Below are positions 51,841 through 63,220 of a stretch of 64,000 nt of DNA, one piece after another (positions within the stretch are counted from its first letter, which is position 1; every line of letters starts with the position of its first letter). A program made the position numbers and the translations under genes. The notes beneath the pieces are model-generated. The model did not search any database and had not been told where the DNA came from. It worked only from the letters and a program-made list of their open reading frames with translations. The stretch is from Welwitschia mirabilis (taxonomy: Eukaryota; Gnetophyta; Gnetopsida; Welwitschiales): positions 46,791,568-46,855,567 of the forward strand of contig JBOZIK010000001.1 in the NCBI GenBank assembly GCA_051453625.1, read 5' to 3'.

Positions 51841-53248
51841 TGTAAGGATCATTGAATTTAGAAGGGAAGGGTGAATGAGGTCAACCAAATAAAAATCATG
51901 AGTAAAATTAAGTAAAAATACACAATAAATAACTTACCAGATTAACGTAGTTCTTAAACCTGGGTACGTCTACACAAAGAGGATAGCTTCTCTTCACACT
52001 TGTAGATATCCTTAACCTTCAACATAGTGGTTTTGGAGCACTACCAACTTTACATACAAATGAGATGCCCCTCGCAAGGTAGCACTCTCTTCCCCTCAGG
52101 GATTATAATAGACAAGAACAAAAATTGTGCTCACAAGCATTCACGGAAGCATATCCATTCAAGGGTTGCCTTATAATTTAGAATCCTAAGCAAGGAATCC
52201 TAAAGATAATAATAAGTAATGGACTATAATGAATGTATTCAAACATCCGAGCAGTTTAAGTGCCAATAAATAATGCTAACAAAAGGAAACAAGCCTGAAA
52301 GATGTTACTTTGATGGAATGGTTGAGTTCTTCTTATTGTAGTCATTCACGAGTATCCAATATCAGAGTAATGCAGTTGTGGAAGAGCCAATGGCCAAGCA
52401 ATGTATGTACCAAATGGTCCTCTTCATCAAGCTCACATAAATCTTCATGAGCAGTGTCAATTACCCATGTGTGTAATCCTTTTTCTTTACACTTTGTGCC
52501 TTTTATAATTCTGATGTCCTCCTTGCCTTTAATCTAGAGAGATAGCCATTTGTAAACATTTAAATGCCATGCAATGGCTATAAACAACTAAGCTTTGGTT
52601 ATTTAATGACTATTTTATTTTTCATTAATTTTTTGATGTAGATCTCTTTGATATAGTAGACGTCTCTGTCAGGCAAATGTCTTCACCCTAAAAGACATCT
52701 TTAGTCAAATTGCCCATATTTCGATAAGACTTGAATTGTTGTATCTCTGATCATTAGAGATCATGAAATCAATGCGTAAAACTTGCTTAACTCCTTGGAA
52801 TGTAGATAATTCATCGTAGTACAATTTGCCTTTGTTACCTCTTTCAAGTTAGTATAGATGTCTTCGGTTTAGTAGATGTATTCAAACAATTGAAGTAGTA
52901 TAGGCGTCTTTAGTTTGCTAGATGTCCTTTACCCATCTCAGCTCCTTGATTCTATATAGACATATTTGACATGATAGACCTCTTTCCCTATGATGAACTC
53001 CGATTTAGTCTAGATGTCTTTGATATAGTAGATCTCTTTATCATAGACATCTTTAGATATGCAGACATCTTTAGTCAATTGTGCCTGTCCTTTACAAATT
53101 TTGAGTTGAAACTTTTGTGTACTTTGAACTTTAAGGTTTGACTGGGTTGATACCTATTTGCAGTTTGGTGTTCTTCAACTTTCCTATTGACACATTAGAT
53201 ACATCACATTTGACAAGTGGAATCATCAAGACTAGGATTTTACCAACA
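51841..53248 (-). repeat. 5' LTR of the Sirevirus
   Basis: This 1408-bp LTR runs (plus strand) from TGTAAGGATC to ACCAACA and would hold the element's promoter. The palindrome array lies at 52640-53080, with one exact GACGTC (52659-52664) and many GACATC and GATGTC versions, so it has decayed more than the other LTR. Confidence 0.9.
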
Positions 53249-53253
53249 CTTAG
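53249..53253 (+). repeat. Target-site duplication of the Sirevirus, right copy
   Basis: CTTAG, identical to 42810-42814. Confidence 0.85.
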
Positions 53254-54600
53254 ACCTCACCTCTATCTAGCACTAAATAACAAGTAATGTGTAAGGTAAA
53301 TGTGTGCTTACAAATGATTCCTACTTTCTTAAGGCATTTCATGAGGATGAACACAATTCTTTAACATTAAGAGATGAGGATATTAAGTTAGAATAAATAT
53401 ATACATATATGGTTAAGGTAAGAGATTAATGATAAAATATACTTCTAAATGGGTTTTATATAAAAAAATCCAATGCGAACCAACTTCATGATAAATTCCA
53501 AGTATGAAAATGATGATTATTAGGATAATCTTGTTTTAGTTATCCTTTGATGAATATACACACACAAAAATGCATGCATACAATCTTACTTAATATGCTT
53601 TTTTGTGACCATTTTTCTAAGAAAATAATTATAAGAGGATTGGTTTTATTTTATTTAAATAATCATTCATAAAAATGAAAACTCCTCAATGGGGTGATTA
53701 TTTAATCACTGGGATACTTATCTTCCATTTAAGAAGTTGTGGTTTTGAAACTTTAAATGCCTACTTGGTATATCGTAAGGGCATGGTAATAATAAAATTA
53801 TTTATTTGGATAATCATGGTAGCTATAATTTTGAGGAGTTAGACACTTTTCCTCCAAGAAAGAAAATATACATATAAGTTCATTTGGTATACTAAAAATC
53901 ATTTGCATGTACTATCAATTAAATCATATGAAAGTGAGTGAAACCAGTGTCTATTCCTTTAATATTTCTAGTATGATATCTTTAATATAAATTATGATAG
54001 TTCTTTAGAGGACTAATGAAAAAGCATATTTCACATATAGTAACCATTTGCTCAAATTTAATTGACAAATTGATCATTTATTCACATGATATTATGTAAT
54101 TAAAGACAAGAAAAGAAGAGAAGATGAACGCTAAATCTAAATAGGCATAATAAAGTATAATCCTTACTTAAATTCATGTAACTATAAATAAGTAAAAGGG
54201 CCAAAATTGAAAAAAAATTGAGTTAATGAAATACTAAGGCAAGTTTTCAAGAATGTGTAAGCATTTGCACTAAAATAAAATTAAGTACGAGGAATTACAA
54301 GAAAGAAGTAGATCACCTATATATGGAGTTAATGATGTGTAAGAAATATAGTATATATGAATTAAATTACATATTCCTTGGCTAGTTATATAATTAAACT
54401 TAGTCCATTTAAAATTAGAAGACTTCACTTATTAAAGTGGAGGTGTCCGACACTAAATGGTAATTCAATATTAGCCTTTAAAAGCATCCAAAATACATAG
54501 TAACTACAAGGTTAAATAGCTTGTGATAAGGATATAGAGATAATGCAACTTAAAAAAACAATTTCCTATAATCATGTAATACATCCTCATAACCCAAGAT
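53254..54600 (+). mobile_element. Repeat A, copy 1, right part
   Basis: This resumes the repeat interrupted by the Sirevirus. It resembles the sequence after 57411 in copy 2: TGCTTACAAATG or TGCTTACAAGTAAACC, then CCTACTTYTTTGAAACATYT-like, then ATATTAAGTTGGA-like blocks. Similarity fades after about 53.8 kb, so the right end is uncertain. Confidence 0.45.
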
Positions 54601-55323
54601 TAACTCTTGGAAAGTAACAAGGAGCCTCAAGCATCGTTTGCTGCATGATTATCGAGTGATATCAAATCACTCTTGCAGTTTTATTTGCTAATTATAGGCT
54701 GTGAAGGGGTTGACATGCAAGTCTTAAAAAAAGAATATGCCATGAAACAACTAGATTCTAAGGAGGCATTTATGAAATTGAGTTAAGACCTCTCTGATCA
54801 ATGCTTCAAGCTTTGAAGAGATACTTAACCTGCAAGTGAATTTTCTCTACCTGAATGTGGATCTAAGAAGCAATACTTTGCAAAATAATAGCCTTAATTC
54901 TAGAAAAGTAAATTTATTGGTTCTATGAAAAATATGATTACTTTAGTATTTCTAGATTATGTAAAAGATGTAAGGTTTAAGACACTTCTAGAGGGATAAG
55001 TAGTACCTTGGAAGATTTAATAGCTTTCCAAGAAGAATATGCTTCCAGTTTGGATGAGATCCTTGAAAGAATATAAGAATCCATGTCTAAGAAATTTAAG
55101 CCATAAATCAATTAATAAAGCATATTAGAACTTGCCTTCATTATCTTAGAAAGGATCAATAGTAGCCATGTATCCCATATGGATAGGCCCTTACTAATAG
55201 GTAGACGTTGATGAAGTAGATGCCACAAAAGGTGCTATTGTTTTGGTGAGGTAGGTAATTAAGGTATGCCATAATTTATCACAAAATATTCTTAATGGGT
55301 ATATCTTTTAAAAGCCATGATAA

Positions 55324-55325
<2 letters not shown>

Positions 55326-55364
<39 letters not shown>
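55326..55364 (+). repeat. (CT)n microsatellite
   Basis: An uninterrupted CT dinucleotide run of about 39 bases. Confidence 0.98.
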
Positions 55365-55366
<2 letters not shown>

Positions 55367-55506
55367 GTTCTGTTTTCTTTTTTCTTTTTTTAAATTTTTG
55401 CTTATAAAAATAAAAAGGCCATCTTTCCATGGTATTTAGTTTAGATGTAACACATAATTAACACAAACATGAAGTGTATTAGAAATTTGAGATATAAGAT
55501 CCACAA

Positions 55507-55527
55507 TCTTCTTCTTCTTCTTCTTCT
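55507..55527 (+). repeat. (CTT)n microsatellite
   Basis: Seven uninterrupted trinucleotide units. Confidence 0.95.
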
Positions 55528-56539
55528 ATTAAAAGCATTGGAGTTATCAGAAAGATGCTAAAATGTTTCCCATGAAATCCATTAATTATTTAAATAAAGA
55601 CATGAAAAAGAACCACACTCCTATTCAACCAATGAACTATCAATTAAGGTTTTAAAGAGGTAACTAAAGTCCCATTTAATGGTAATCACCATGGAAATGC
55701 ATCTTACAATATAGATAAAGAGATAGCAAAACCATTTTAAATAATCTTCTTATAAATCATTTTTCATGAAAATTGAATCTCTTTTTAGGATAATAAATCT
55801 TAACTTCCATTAGAGACGTAACATTTTAATAGAATGGATATCTTTATAGCTTGCATTATTGTGTGCCATTGTACTTTTTGGATGCGTAGTCTTTCATCCT
55901 TCAAAAATCAAGTTATAACATGATCCTATGGAGTTAAAACAACTATTGAATCACTTACCACATCATAGTAGCACATGTTAGACTAGTAGCATGCACTATT
56001 TAATGTTTCATTTCACTACGAGGCTAACCCAATATGATGTACCATTGTGTGGCTATAGACTACCACCATTTAAGAAAAGAGTGAAGTAACTTAAATTCGA
56101 GCCAGCTTACTAGTGTAGGAGACAAAGTGAAATACCATACAAAAAGAAGTAAAAAAGGTTCAAACCCTCATTTTCCTTGGGTAAGCAAAAAACTTATTAT
56201 GCAATTTTGTGAATTCATTTCCTATTATTTTCACATGACCACATGAAATTGAGAAGTAATTTTTTGATTTTCTTATAACTTAAAATAATAAGATCCCAAA
56301 AAGAGGAATATGAAATATGAGTAAGAAAAAATACTTTTACACACTATGTATTTCCTCATTATTATGGACCTTTAGCTTTTCATCTATCTACTTTGGAAGC
56401 CAATTTATTAAGAGTACATAGTCTATATAAATCCATTGAAAATAAAGGAAGTTCTAAGAATTTCTATCATCGCATCATCTTGAATGATTTTTCATAATTT
56501 AGAGAAAAACCATCTATAATTTTTGGAAAGAGTTATCAA

Positions 56540-56960
56540 TTAATCTTAGAATTAGAGAGAGAATAATAAAGATCAATAGTAGATAGTAGCTTATTAGTTA
56601 CAAATTGAAAGTTCTTAATAAAAAAGAAGCATTCATCTAAAGTGCATGTTAATAAGTTGCTTTGGATTTTTATCAATACAAATACCATGAGTAAGATTAT
56701 CCTACTCATCCTTCTAAATAGCATGCTATAAAAAGTCTCCTTCAATAATAAAAGGGTAGGAAGCAAAAGGAAATTCCTTCCATTTAGATATTTCAATAGA
56801 AAGGGTGGAATTAATGTCTCTTGTAATAGCAACACAAGCATTTACATCCTTGAATAAATTATTTATCATATAATTTAAAACCATCCCAACTCCTACCTTT
56901 CCATGCAAATTAAGATAAGTTTTCATTCACCTCTATCACAAGATTTTTCATAATCAAGTT
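56540..56960 (-). pseudogene. RNase H-like (RVT_3 type) remnant
   Basis: The minus strand reads a 66-codon open frame from 56926: GKVGVGMVLNYM (family G-x-A-G-x-G-x-V-L), DVNACVAITRDINST (family N-N-x-A-E position), then FPFASYPFIIEGDFL, matching the RNase H strand with the E-G-D-S motif. An overlapping frame (56536-56841) continues with H-x-x-R near the expected end. The acidic catalytic residue of the first strand is not visible. Such domains occur at the end of some plant LINE ORF2s. The fragment ends close to the start of repeat A copy 2. Confidence 0.45.
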
Positions 56961-56987
56961 TAAGGAAGCCAATATCTTGTTAGTATT

Positions 56988-58300
56988 TGTGACATCCTAA
57001 TCCTAATTAAGCACTATTTTTTCCTTGATTTAATATTATTAAATAATAAGCACAATGAAACCTTGGATCAAATTATACTTTTTTAAAATTAGTATTTTTA
57101 TATTTTGGAAAAAAATAGATCATATTGTTATCATATATTTACTTATAAGTAATTTGTAAGTTATTTTGATTTACAAACAATAGCGATGTCATATATTTGT
57201 GTCCTATAGTTTTCATCACACACAGAGATATTTTGTGTATGGTCAAGGAGATGTAAACTTCTTATGTACATAGATAAGTTTGAGGGTAGTACCTAACTAG
57301 TATAATAGGAGGTTGTAACTTCTATTAGTAGCATTCTAACTTGATATTTGGTCATCCTTTGGATGTGAGTTGGCTTTACTTCAGGTTCTAAACTATATAA
57401 ACATGGTCGGACTTAACTCCATAGGATTTTACTTCACACTGATATACCTCAATATAAGTAACAAGTGGTACGTGAGATGGAAACATGCTTACAAGTAAAC
57501 CTACTTCTTTGAAACATCTCCAGATGGTGTAATATGATCCTTTGATGCCAAGGGCTTTAGATATTAAGTTGGACAAGTTTATAAATGGGTAGGGTAAGAG
57601 TGTGATGATCAAATCCACTTTTAGAATGCTCTATTTGAAAAAAAAAAAAAAATAAAAAAAAAATGAAATGTAACCTATCTTAATAATGAAATGCAAGTGT
57701 GTGGATGATCATGATTAAGATCATCTTGATTTAGTTCTATATAACACCCAAATTCATACAAACAATTCTATCTAATGTATGGATTTAATGGATTATTTAC
57801 CTAGTTATAATATTGTTAATCATCATTAGGTTTATTTTATAGAATCAATCATACAAAAAAAAAGGAAGAAAATAAAAGAAAAGACAAACTAGAACATCCT
57901 TATATCTAGGATTATATTAATGAAAATCTAAATAAAAGAAATAACTTGTTCTTGTTTTTCACATTAATAATAATAATGATGACATTCAAATGTATCAAAT
58001 CATATCTTAAGTATATACCTAAAGGAAACTAATCTATACATGGAGCTATGCAAATCTTAAAAGTATTTGCAATGATAATGTGATAATCTATGATGGTCAT
58101 GTGTAACGAAGATAAACAAAATAAAGTAAAGTTTAAAACATGGTTATTAAAACATAATTCTTTAGCTAAGACTCATATAGTTATAGTATAAGTCAAGAAG
58201 ATAGATGATAAATTAAGGACTATTCGAGGTACTTAAATTACTAAAGTAAAAACCTTTATAAGCACGCTTATCAAAAGTAAGTAAAAATAAAAAATGTAAA
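56988..58300 (+). mobile_element. Repeat A (LTR-like), copy 2
   Basis: This begins TGTGACATCC and aligns with copy 1 at 42359-42809 and, beyond the Sirevirus site, with 53254 onward. It is uninterrupted here, which confirms that copy 1 was one unit before the Sirevirus inserted. A long A-run lies at 57640-57665. The right end is not clear. Confidence 0.6.
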
Positions 58301-58371
58301 ATAGGTACTCTTCCTAATGAAATGTTATGCATAAATAATGCAACTTAAAGTTGCTAATGATAGTCAATGAC

Positions 58372-58535
58372 TGCTTACCAGAGTGGTAAGATCACAGAAA
58401 CATGGATCCAGAGGTTCAAAGTTCAAACCCTAATAGTGATGAGGAAGTACAAGCAAGAATGAATTCCGTAAGCCTAAGTTTCACTAGGTATTTGTGTGGC
58501 ACAAAATTACCTATCCCCTATCTCTTCAAAATAAA
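58372..58535 (+). repeat. SINE-like element (tRNA-derived)
   Basis: The head reads TACCAGAGTGGTAAGATCAC (A-box-like, 58377-58396), followed by GTTCAAAGTTCAAACCC (B box, GTTCAAACCC, at 58420-58429). The body contains CCGTAAGCC and GGTATTTGTGTGGCAC, strongly recalling the body of the plant Au-type SINE. It ends in ATCTCTTC, then A-rich sequence. No target-site duplication was found. Confidence 0.6.
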
Positions 58536-58892
58536 TTATTAATAATAACTTATCTTATATACTTGAATTACCTACATAATTTTATTTAGTAAATTTTCTA
58601 TATTTTAAGGCATTAATTATAAATTTTTTAGAGCTTTAAAGAAACATCGTAATAAAAAAATTAACAATTACTTAATTATAAAGAAAATAAATAAATTACA
58701 ATAGCTTTTTCGAAACTAGATTCAATTAGGATTCTGAGAAATTAACTTAAACTATTATAGATTTTTAAAAGTAGTATTTCCAAGGTTATAATTTAAGGTT
58801 AAAAACTATCGATTTAGTTTCAGAATGTGGTATTGCTAAATGACCTAAAGTTAGACTTAGAACATTCAAAATCTTAATTTAAACAATACAAC

Positions 58893-58990
58893 ACCACTGG
58901 TATAGTGGTAAGGTTTGACTTAGCTTTGTAAGCTTTGAGAAAAGTGAGTTGTAAGATCTCATTTCAATAAGAGAGAAGAGTTAGAAACAA
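58893..58990 (+). repeat. Second SINE-like fragment
   Basis: CACTGGTATAGTGGTAAGG at 58894-58912 is A-box-like. About 40 bases on, AGTGAGTTGTAAGATCTC may be a decayed B box. This is weaker than the unit at 58372. Confidence 0.35.
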
Positions 58991-59569
58991 AATAATAGAA
59001 TTGATTATGTTTTTAAATCATCAAAAAGAACTAAATTAACAATGTAATGATGCGAATGATGTGATGTAATGCAATGAAAAATGACTATGATGAATGAATG
59101 CAACCCTAATGTAATTTGATTAACCAAACTACCAATCTATTATCATCTAGATCGACCCTCAGAAATACTAACATATTCCTATGAATGTCACTTTAGTGTT
59201 GAATAAATTACATTATGAAAGATAAGGAATAGAAAAAGATAGAATTAGAAAAAATACATTTTATTATTCATTGAATTACAAAGCATGCTTACATTCTTTA
59301 ATAAGCAACAACATCCCCATGGAGGAATCTAAGCTCAACACTAAGGAAGATCCTTCTCAGAATCAACATAAAGCTTTGTTAATTAATGGTTAAATTATCA
59401 TAAGACTCCAACTTGATCCAAAGATTATAAGTGAAGTGTTTATGGGGTATTTAAAGTTTTAGATTAGTGGTTGAAGTCACTATGGGGTGTGATGTGGAAG
59501 GATACTTTTAAAACTAAATTTTGATAAGGTTTAATTACATTTTAAATAAATAATTAAATGTTGTCTAAG

Positions 59570-59964
59570 GTGTTATCTAAACGATGAGGTGGACAATAGT
59601 AGAAACTAATTTATAACACTCAACACTTGTCAATTTTGAATGTTCTTAATGTCATCCTAGATGTCATCCGGATGATGAGGTAGACAACAGTGGAAAGTTC
59701 TCCTTAATGCTTAACACTTATCAATTTGAAATGTTCTTGATGTTGTCTTGGGTATCATCTAGATGACCATAGGTGGATGATAGGTCTTACTATAAAAAAT
59801 CATGCTTTTCTGATGCTTCTATACTAACTGACATCTTGCTGGCATCATTCAGATGATGAGGGGAATAACACTTTAGTAACTTGCTATAGTAACTTTTTGC
59901 TATAGCAATTGCTAATGTAACATCGATTGCTTTAGTGTTGTCATCCTATAATGTCATCTAGATG
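59570..59964. repeat. Array of CATCTAGATG-like palindromes in repeat B
   Basis: Palindromes include CATCCGGATG (59665-59674), CATCTAGATG (59756-59765 and 59955-59964) and degenerate forms at 59653-59663 and near 59845. Several are followed by ATGAGGTRGA-like sequence. Unit spacing is roughly 90-110 bases. The last palindrome touches the N-gap. GCTATAG-type motifs recur at 59880-60070. Confidence 0.7.
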
Positions 59965-59974
59965 NNNNNNNNNN
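59965..59974. other. Assembly gap (10 N)
   Basis: A run of 10 N directly after a CATCTAGATG palindrome. Confidence 0.99.
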
Positions 59975-60378
59975 GACCAGGTGGAAGATGCTACAATAAC
60001 ATGCTATAGTGCCTCTACTATAGTAACTTGGACTGCTGTGATACTTTGCAACAGTGATTTGCTATAGTAAATTTATTTGGATGAGCATCTAATTTGATTC
60101 AGATTATGTCTAATTTCATGCCTTTAATCCTTGACATCCAATGGTCAAATTGATCATAAAATCTATGAAATAAAACCTAAAACATACTCTAAACAATATG
60201 TCAAATTGGTCAATTTGGCCTCATAATGTAACCCTCCACCTAGACTTTGTCAATCCCTAATAAAGTAAGTGAATAATAATAAATGTAAGCCAAATTTTAA
60301 TAGAAATAAAAATATTTTAAAATGATATCACATAAATGTCGACATCTCATAAGCCATTTGAATATTCATTGAATTCAG

Positions 60379-60505
60379 AAAAATAATTTTTTACTTTTTA
60401 TAGAAGCATTATTTTTCCATAAATTTATTCATGGACGACTCTAATTTTTCCATAAATTTATGGAAAAATAATTTTTTACTTTTTATAGAAGCATTATTTT
60501 TCCAT
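60379..60505. repeat. Identical 42-bp direct repeats with hairpin and palindrome
   Basis: The 42-bp units 60379-60420 and 60464-60505 are identical (starting AAAAATAATTTTTTAC, ending ATTATTTTTCCAT). Between them lies the perfect palindrome CCATAAATTTATGG (60450-60463). The second unit forms a perfect 12-bp inverted repeat, TGGAAAAATAAT (60461-60472) with ATTATTTTTCCA (60493-60504). Confidence 0.9.
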
Positions 60506-62364
60506 TTCCCAAAGAAAATAAATTCATCTCAAATTTAGAGAACTTTGCATAAAAAGATAGCACTCCACTAAATGTAAGACCTAGGATGAAAAATGAAAAG
60601 GTTAATTACACAAGAGGGTTTAGGAAGAGGATAAAGAATTCAATGATAATACAATGAGGTAAAGGTTTCTTTAATTAAGAAGTGTAGGAATGCAAGTCAT
60701 TACAATGTTATAGTTCTCTTAAGTAATAGAAAAAGATAGATAAATAAATTTAAACCCTTTTTGACTTAAGGAATAAAAATTAACATTTTGCAATAGAATG
60801 TATTCTATTTGAAGTTGATTAATTACCAATGGCGTCTCATTTCCAAATAAGATACATGATTCAAAATCAGTGAAACATCATAGTTTTGTTTTAGTAATGG
60901 GGATGAACATGATAACATACTAATTGAAATTGACATATCATAGCCATAATCACCAATCATCAATAAAGAAAGATAGCTGCAAAGTAATAATATTATCAAT
61001 AATGTGATAACCATGATACACTTTGAGATGTACCTCCTTCTACCCTAGATTCCTCCCATTATGGAGTGCTCCTTTTGGAATCACTGACCTTGATTTTATT
61101 GTAAGTAGTAGAACCCATCAGATAAGACATAGGTCAATAGGCAACTTTGCCCCCAATGCTGTAATCCTGAGATAGATTAGACGTGATCATCAAAAGTGAT
61201 TCCATATTTTACATTCATTTTTGTATCATATTATAAATATTCTTTAATTTTATTTATTTAGTTTTCCTTGTTTTTTTCTTTTATAGAAAGTAACTTGTAC
61301 ATGCATTAAGGCATGAATAATTTATAGCATCATAGTAAAGTTGATGAAGAGATAAGCATATAACACGATCAATTCAATTAATCACATTTTCATCCATTGA
61401 AATAAGAGTTTATAGGTACTTGAATACCTCTCAATTGGTTAAAATCCAATTGATCATCCATTAATTACAAAATCATGAAATGTTTGAACATACTATATGA
61501 TGAATAATTAAGATAAAATCAAGTTATTTCATATGGAAGAAGAGGAAAAATCTAAATATAATTCATAAAAGATAAGTGGTGCACATAATTTTAAAAAAAA
61601 CAATTACTTCAATAAGAACTTATTCATTTGCTTTATGTTAATCCTTATTTCAAAAGTTAGTTTATTTCAACATAGTCATCAAAATTATTTCTTTTAAGTG
61701 AAATAAGGATCAAATCATTTTGAAACTAATTAACTAAATATGAGGGGTACAAAATCATTCTTAATAAGTAGCAATTTCTAATGTGAAATCATAATTTATA
61801 GAATCATAATAGTATAAATTTTAGAAGATAGACAAGAGATAAAAAATTGATATAATTCATTAAAAAGTACTCTCTTATTAAATTGGTACAAAAAGATGTA
61901 AGCATAATTGTCATTCAAAACATCATTGGTATTACTCAAGAAGCATATATGGATCTTAGAAATGTCATAGAATTTCTTAAGAGAATTGATTAATTTAGGT
62001 TTAACATGGCTAATAAGTTCTTTAAGACTTAACTCAAGGCATGGACTAATCTCAAGAAGATAAGGCTTTCTCAAAATTAGAATTCTAAGTAACCCTAAGT
62101 TATGTTTTTCTAATGTAAAATCATCACAAGATGTTGCAATGAACATTTAAGCTTCTAATTCCAATATTCTAAAGGTCAAATTTGATTTGCAACACTTGAA
62201 AAGCTAATAATCTAGTTGCACACAATACACATTTGCATAGTGGATCAATCCAAATGTCGTACACTTAGAGAAGACTTCTAAAAGAGAATTTGGAAAATTG
62301 ATTTAGAAAGAGAAGAATAATATATTTTTGGATTCTGCATTATAGGAATTAAAATTAGACAATC
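60506..62364. other. Gene-free decayed sequence
   Basis: No domain was recognised. The only longer frame is at 61796-62146 (-), listed separately. Confidence 0.4.
61796..62146 (-). CDS. Hypothetical 116-residue frame
   Basis: An ATG-started frame of 116 codons is unusually long for this AT-rich area. The protein has blocks LLRILILRKPYLLEI, LSLKELISHVKPKL, a TNDVLNDNYAYIFLY stretch and a hydrophobic end. I do not recognise it. It lies between the two repeat B copies, so it may be a piece of the internal domain of that element. It could also be a chance frame. Confidence 0.2.
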   Translation of the reverse strand: MFIATSCDDFTLEKHNLGLLRILILRKPYLLEISPCLELSLKELISHVKPKLINSLKKFYDISKIHICFLSNTNDVLNDNYAYIFLYQFNKRVLFNELYQFFISCLSSKIYTIMIL

Positions 62365-63220
62365 TGAAGATGAAAATGAAATGTAATGTAATGGAATGAA
62401 ATGAAATGCAATGAAGTGAAGAATGAATGCAATGAATTAACTAACTTTCCAATCTACTGTTACTAGATTGGTCCTTATAATCTATTTCAATTATGAATTC
62501 TTATTACTTAAATTGCAATTAAGATAAGCTATAAGGAAAAATAAAAAATCATTTGAAAAGAGTTTTAATTAAATCAATATTTTTATTAATAAAATTGAAG
62601 TACATCCACTTATAACAATAACTCCTCAATTCACTGTCTAATAACAAGGTAGTCATTCTTATAAGTAGGATGGATCTCCTTACCTCTAACAATCTCCAAT
62701 TATTACAAGAATGTAGATGACAAAAGATGATTTGGCATAGGATCTAAAAGGGTGTATTTATAGGTTGGANNNNNNNNNNCTTTCATAACAATTTAATTTA
62801 CTTTACAAATTGTTTACTATCATCCATTGTGTTGTCCCCACGATATAGAGGATGACCACTCCACCTATCAACTAATGCTCACGATTATCATTCCTATGTG
62901 TCATCCTATGTGTCATCCTCACGATTATCATTCCCATGACAGACAGGATGATAACTCTATCTTGATCATTATGATTTGGTCCATCATCATGAAAAGATAG
63001 CTTCTTGTGTTGGAAATTGTTGCATTTTATGACCTATATGGAAGCTTCGTATAATTCGCATAAATCCCTAGAAAACCTAACAATAGGACCTAAAAATATA
63101 CTTCACAAGTGTATTGAATAGGTTAATCTGGCTTTACAACATAGCCCCCACTTAGCATTTTTTAATTCCTAACAAAGTAAGTGGATAACAAGTTTGTGAG
63201 CCAACTGATGAAAAGAAACT
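62365..63220. mobile_element. Repeat B (LTR-like), copy 2
   Basis: This has the same order as copy 1: ATGAAATGCAATG-type stretch at 62370-62440, CAATCTACTGTTACTAGAT, A-rich part, GTGTTGTC with repeated ATCATTC and GTCATCC motifs (62820-62960), and CTAACAAAGTAAGTGGATAA near 63171. A 10-N gap sits at 62770-62779. It is shorter than copy 1, with fewer array units. Confidence 0.5.
62770..62779. other. Assembly gap (10 N)
   Basis: A run of 10 N inside repeat B copy 2. Confidence 0.99.

Larger units (their letters stand above)
42815..53248 (-). mobile_element. Complete but inactive Sirevirus-type Ty1/copia retrotransposon
   Basis: This 10.4 kb minus-strand element has two LTRs (42815-44196 and 51841-53248), a perfect 5-bp target-site duplication, a tRNA-iMet primer site next to the right LTR and a polypurine tract next to the left LTR. 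The internal order is gag, protease, integrase, reverse transcriptase, RNase H, then an extra ORF. Integrase before RT makes it Ty1/copia. The gag with coiled coil, the RT wording (ESIRMLLAFASIKEF), the extra 3' ORF, the long LTRs and the GGGGTGAATGAGG LTR edge point to the Sirevirus lineage. All ORFs carry stops or shifts. LTR identity by eye is about 78 % in one 59-base stretch and about 91 % in one 75-base stretch, so the insertion is old. Confidence 0.92.
54601..56530. other. Gene-free decayed sequence with microsatellites
   Basis: A + strand frame at 54920-55070 reads for about 40 residues with one stop (YEKYDYFSISRLCKRCKV, then LEDLIAFQEEYASSLDEIL). It might be a gag or ORF1 remnant, but I cannot assign it. 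Otherwise there is only low-complexity sequence. Confidence 0.4.
59035..60305. mobile_element. Repeat B (LTR-like), copy 1
   Basis: This starts with an ATGAAATGCAATG-type pentamer-rich stretch and GAATGAATGCAA, continues with an A-rich part and a palindrome array (59570-59964), and ends with CTAATAAAGTAAGTGAATAA, then GTAAGCCAA. Copy 2 (62365-63220) shares the same order. It was probably an LTR. No coding part is seen. Confidence 0.55.

Noticed and set aside
55326-55527. CT and CTT runs considered as part of a CRISPR-like or regulatory array
   Set aside because: They are simple microsatellites with no spacers.
58372-58440. Possible tRNA gene
   Set aside because: Only the A- and B-box-like parts are present. 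No cloverleaf with acceptor-stem pairing could be formed, and a SINE body follows.
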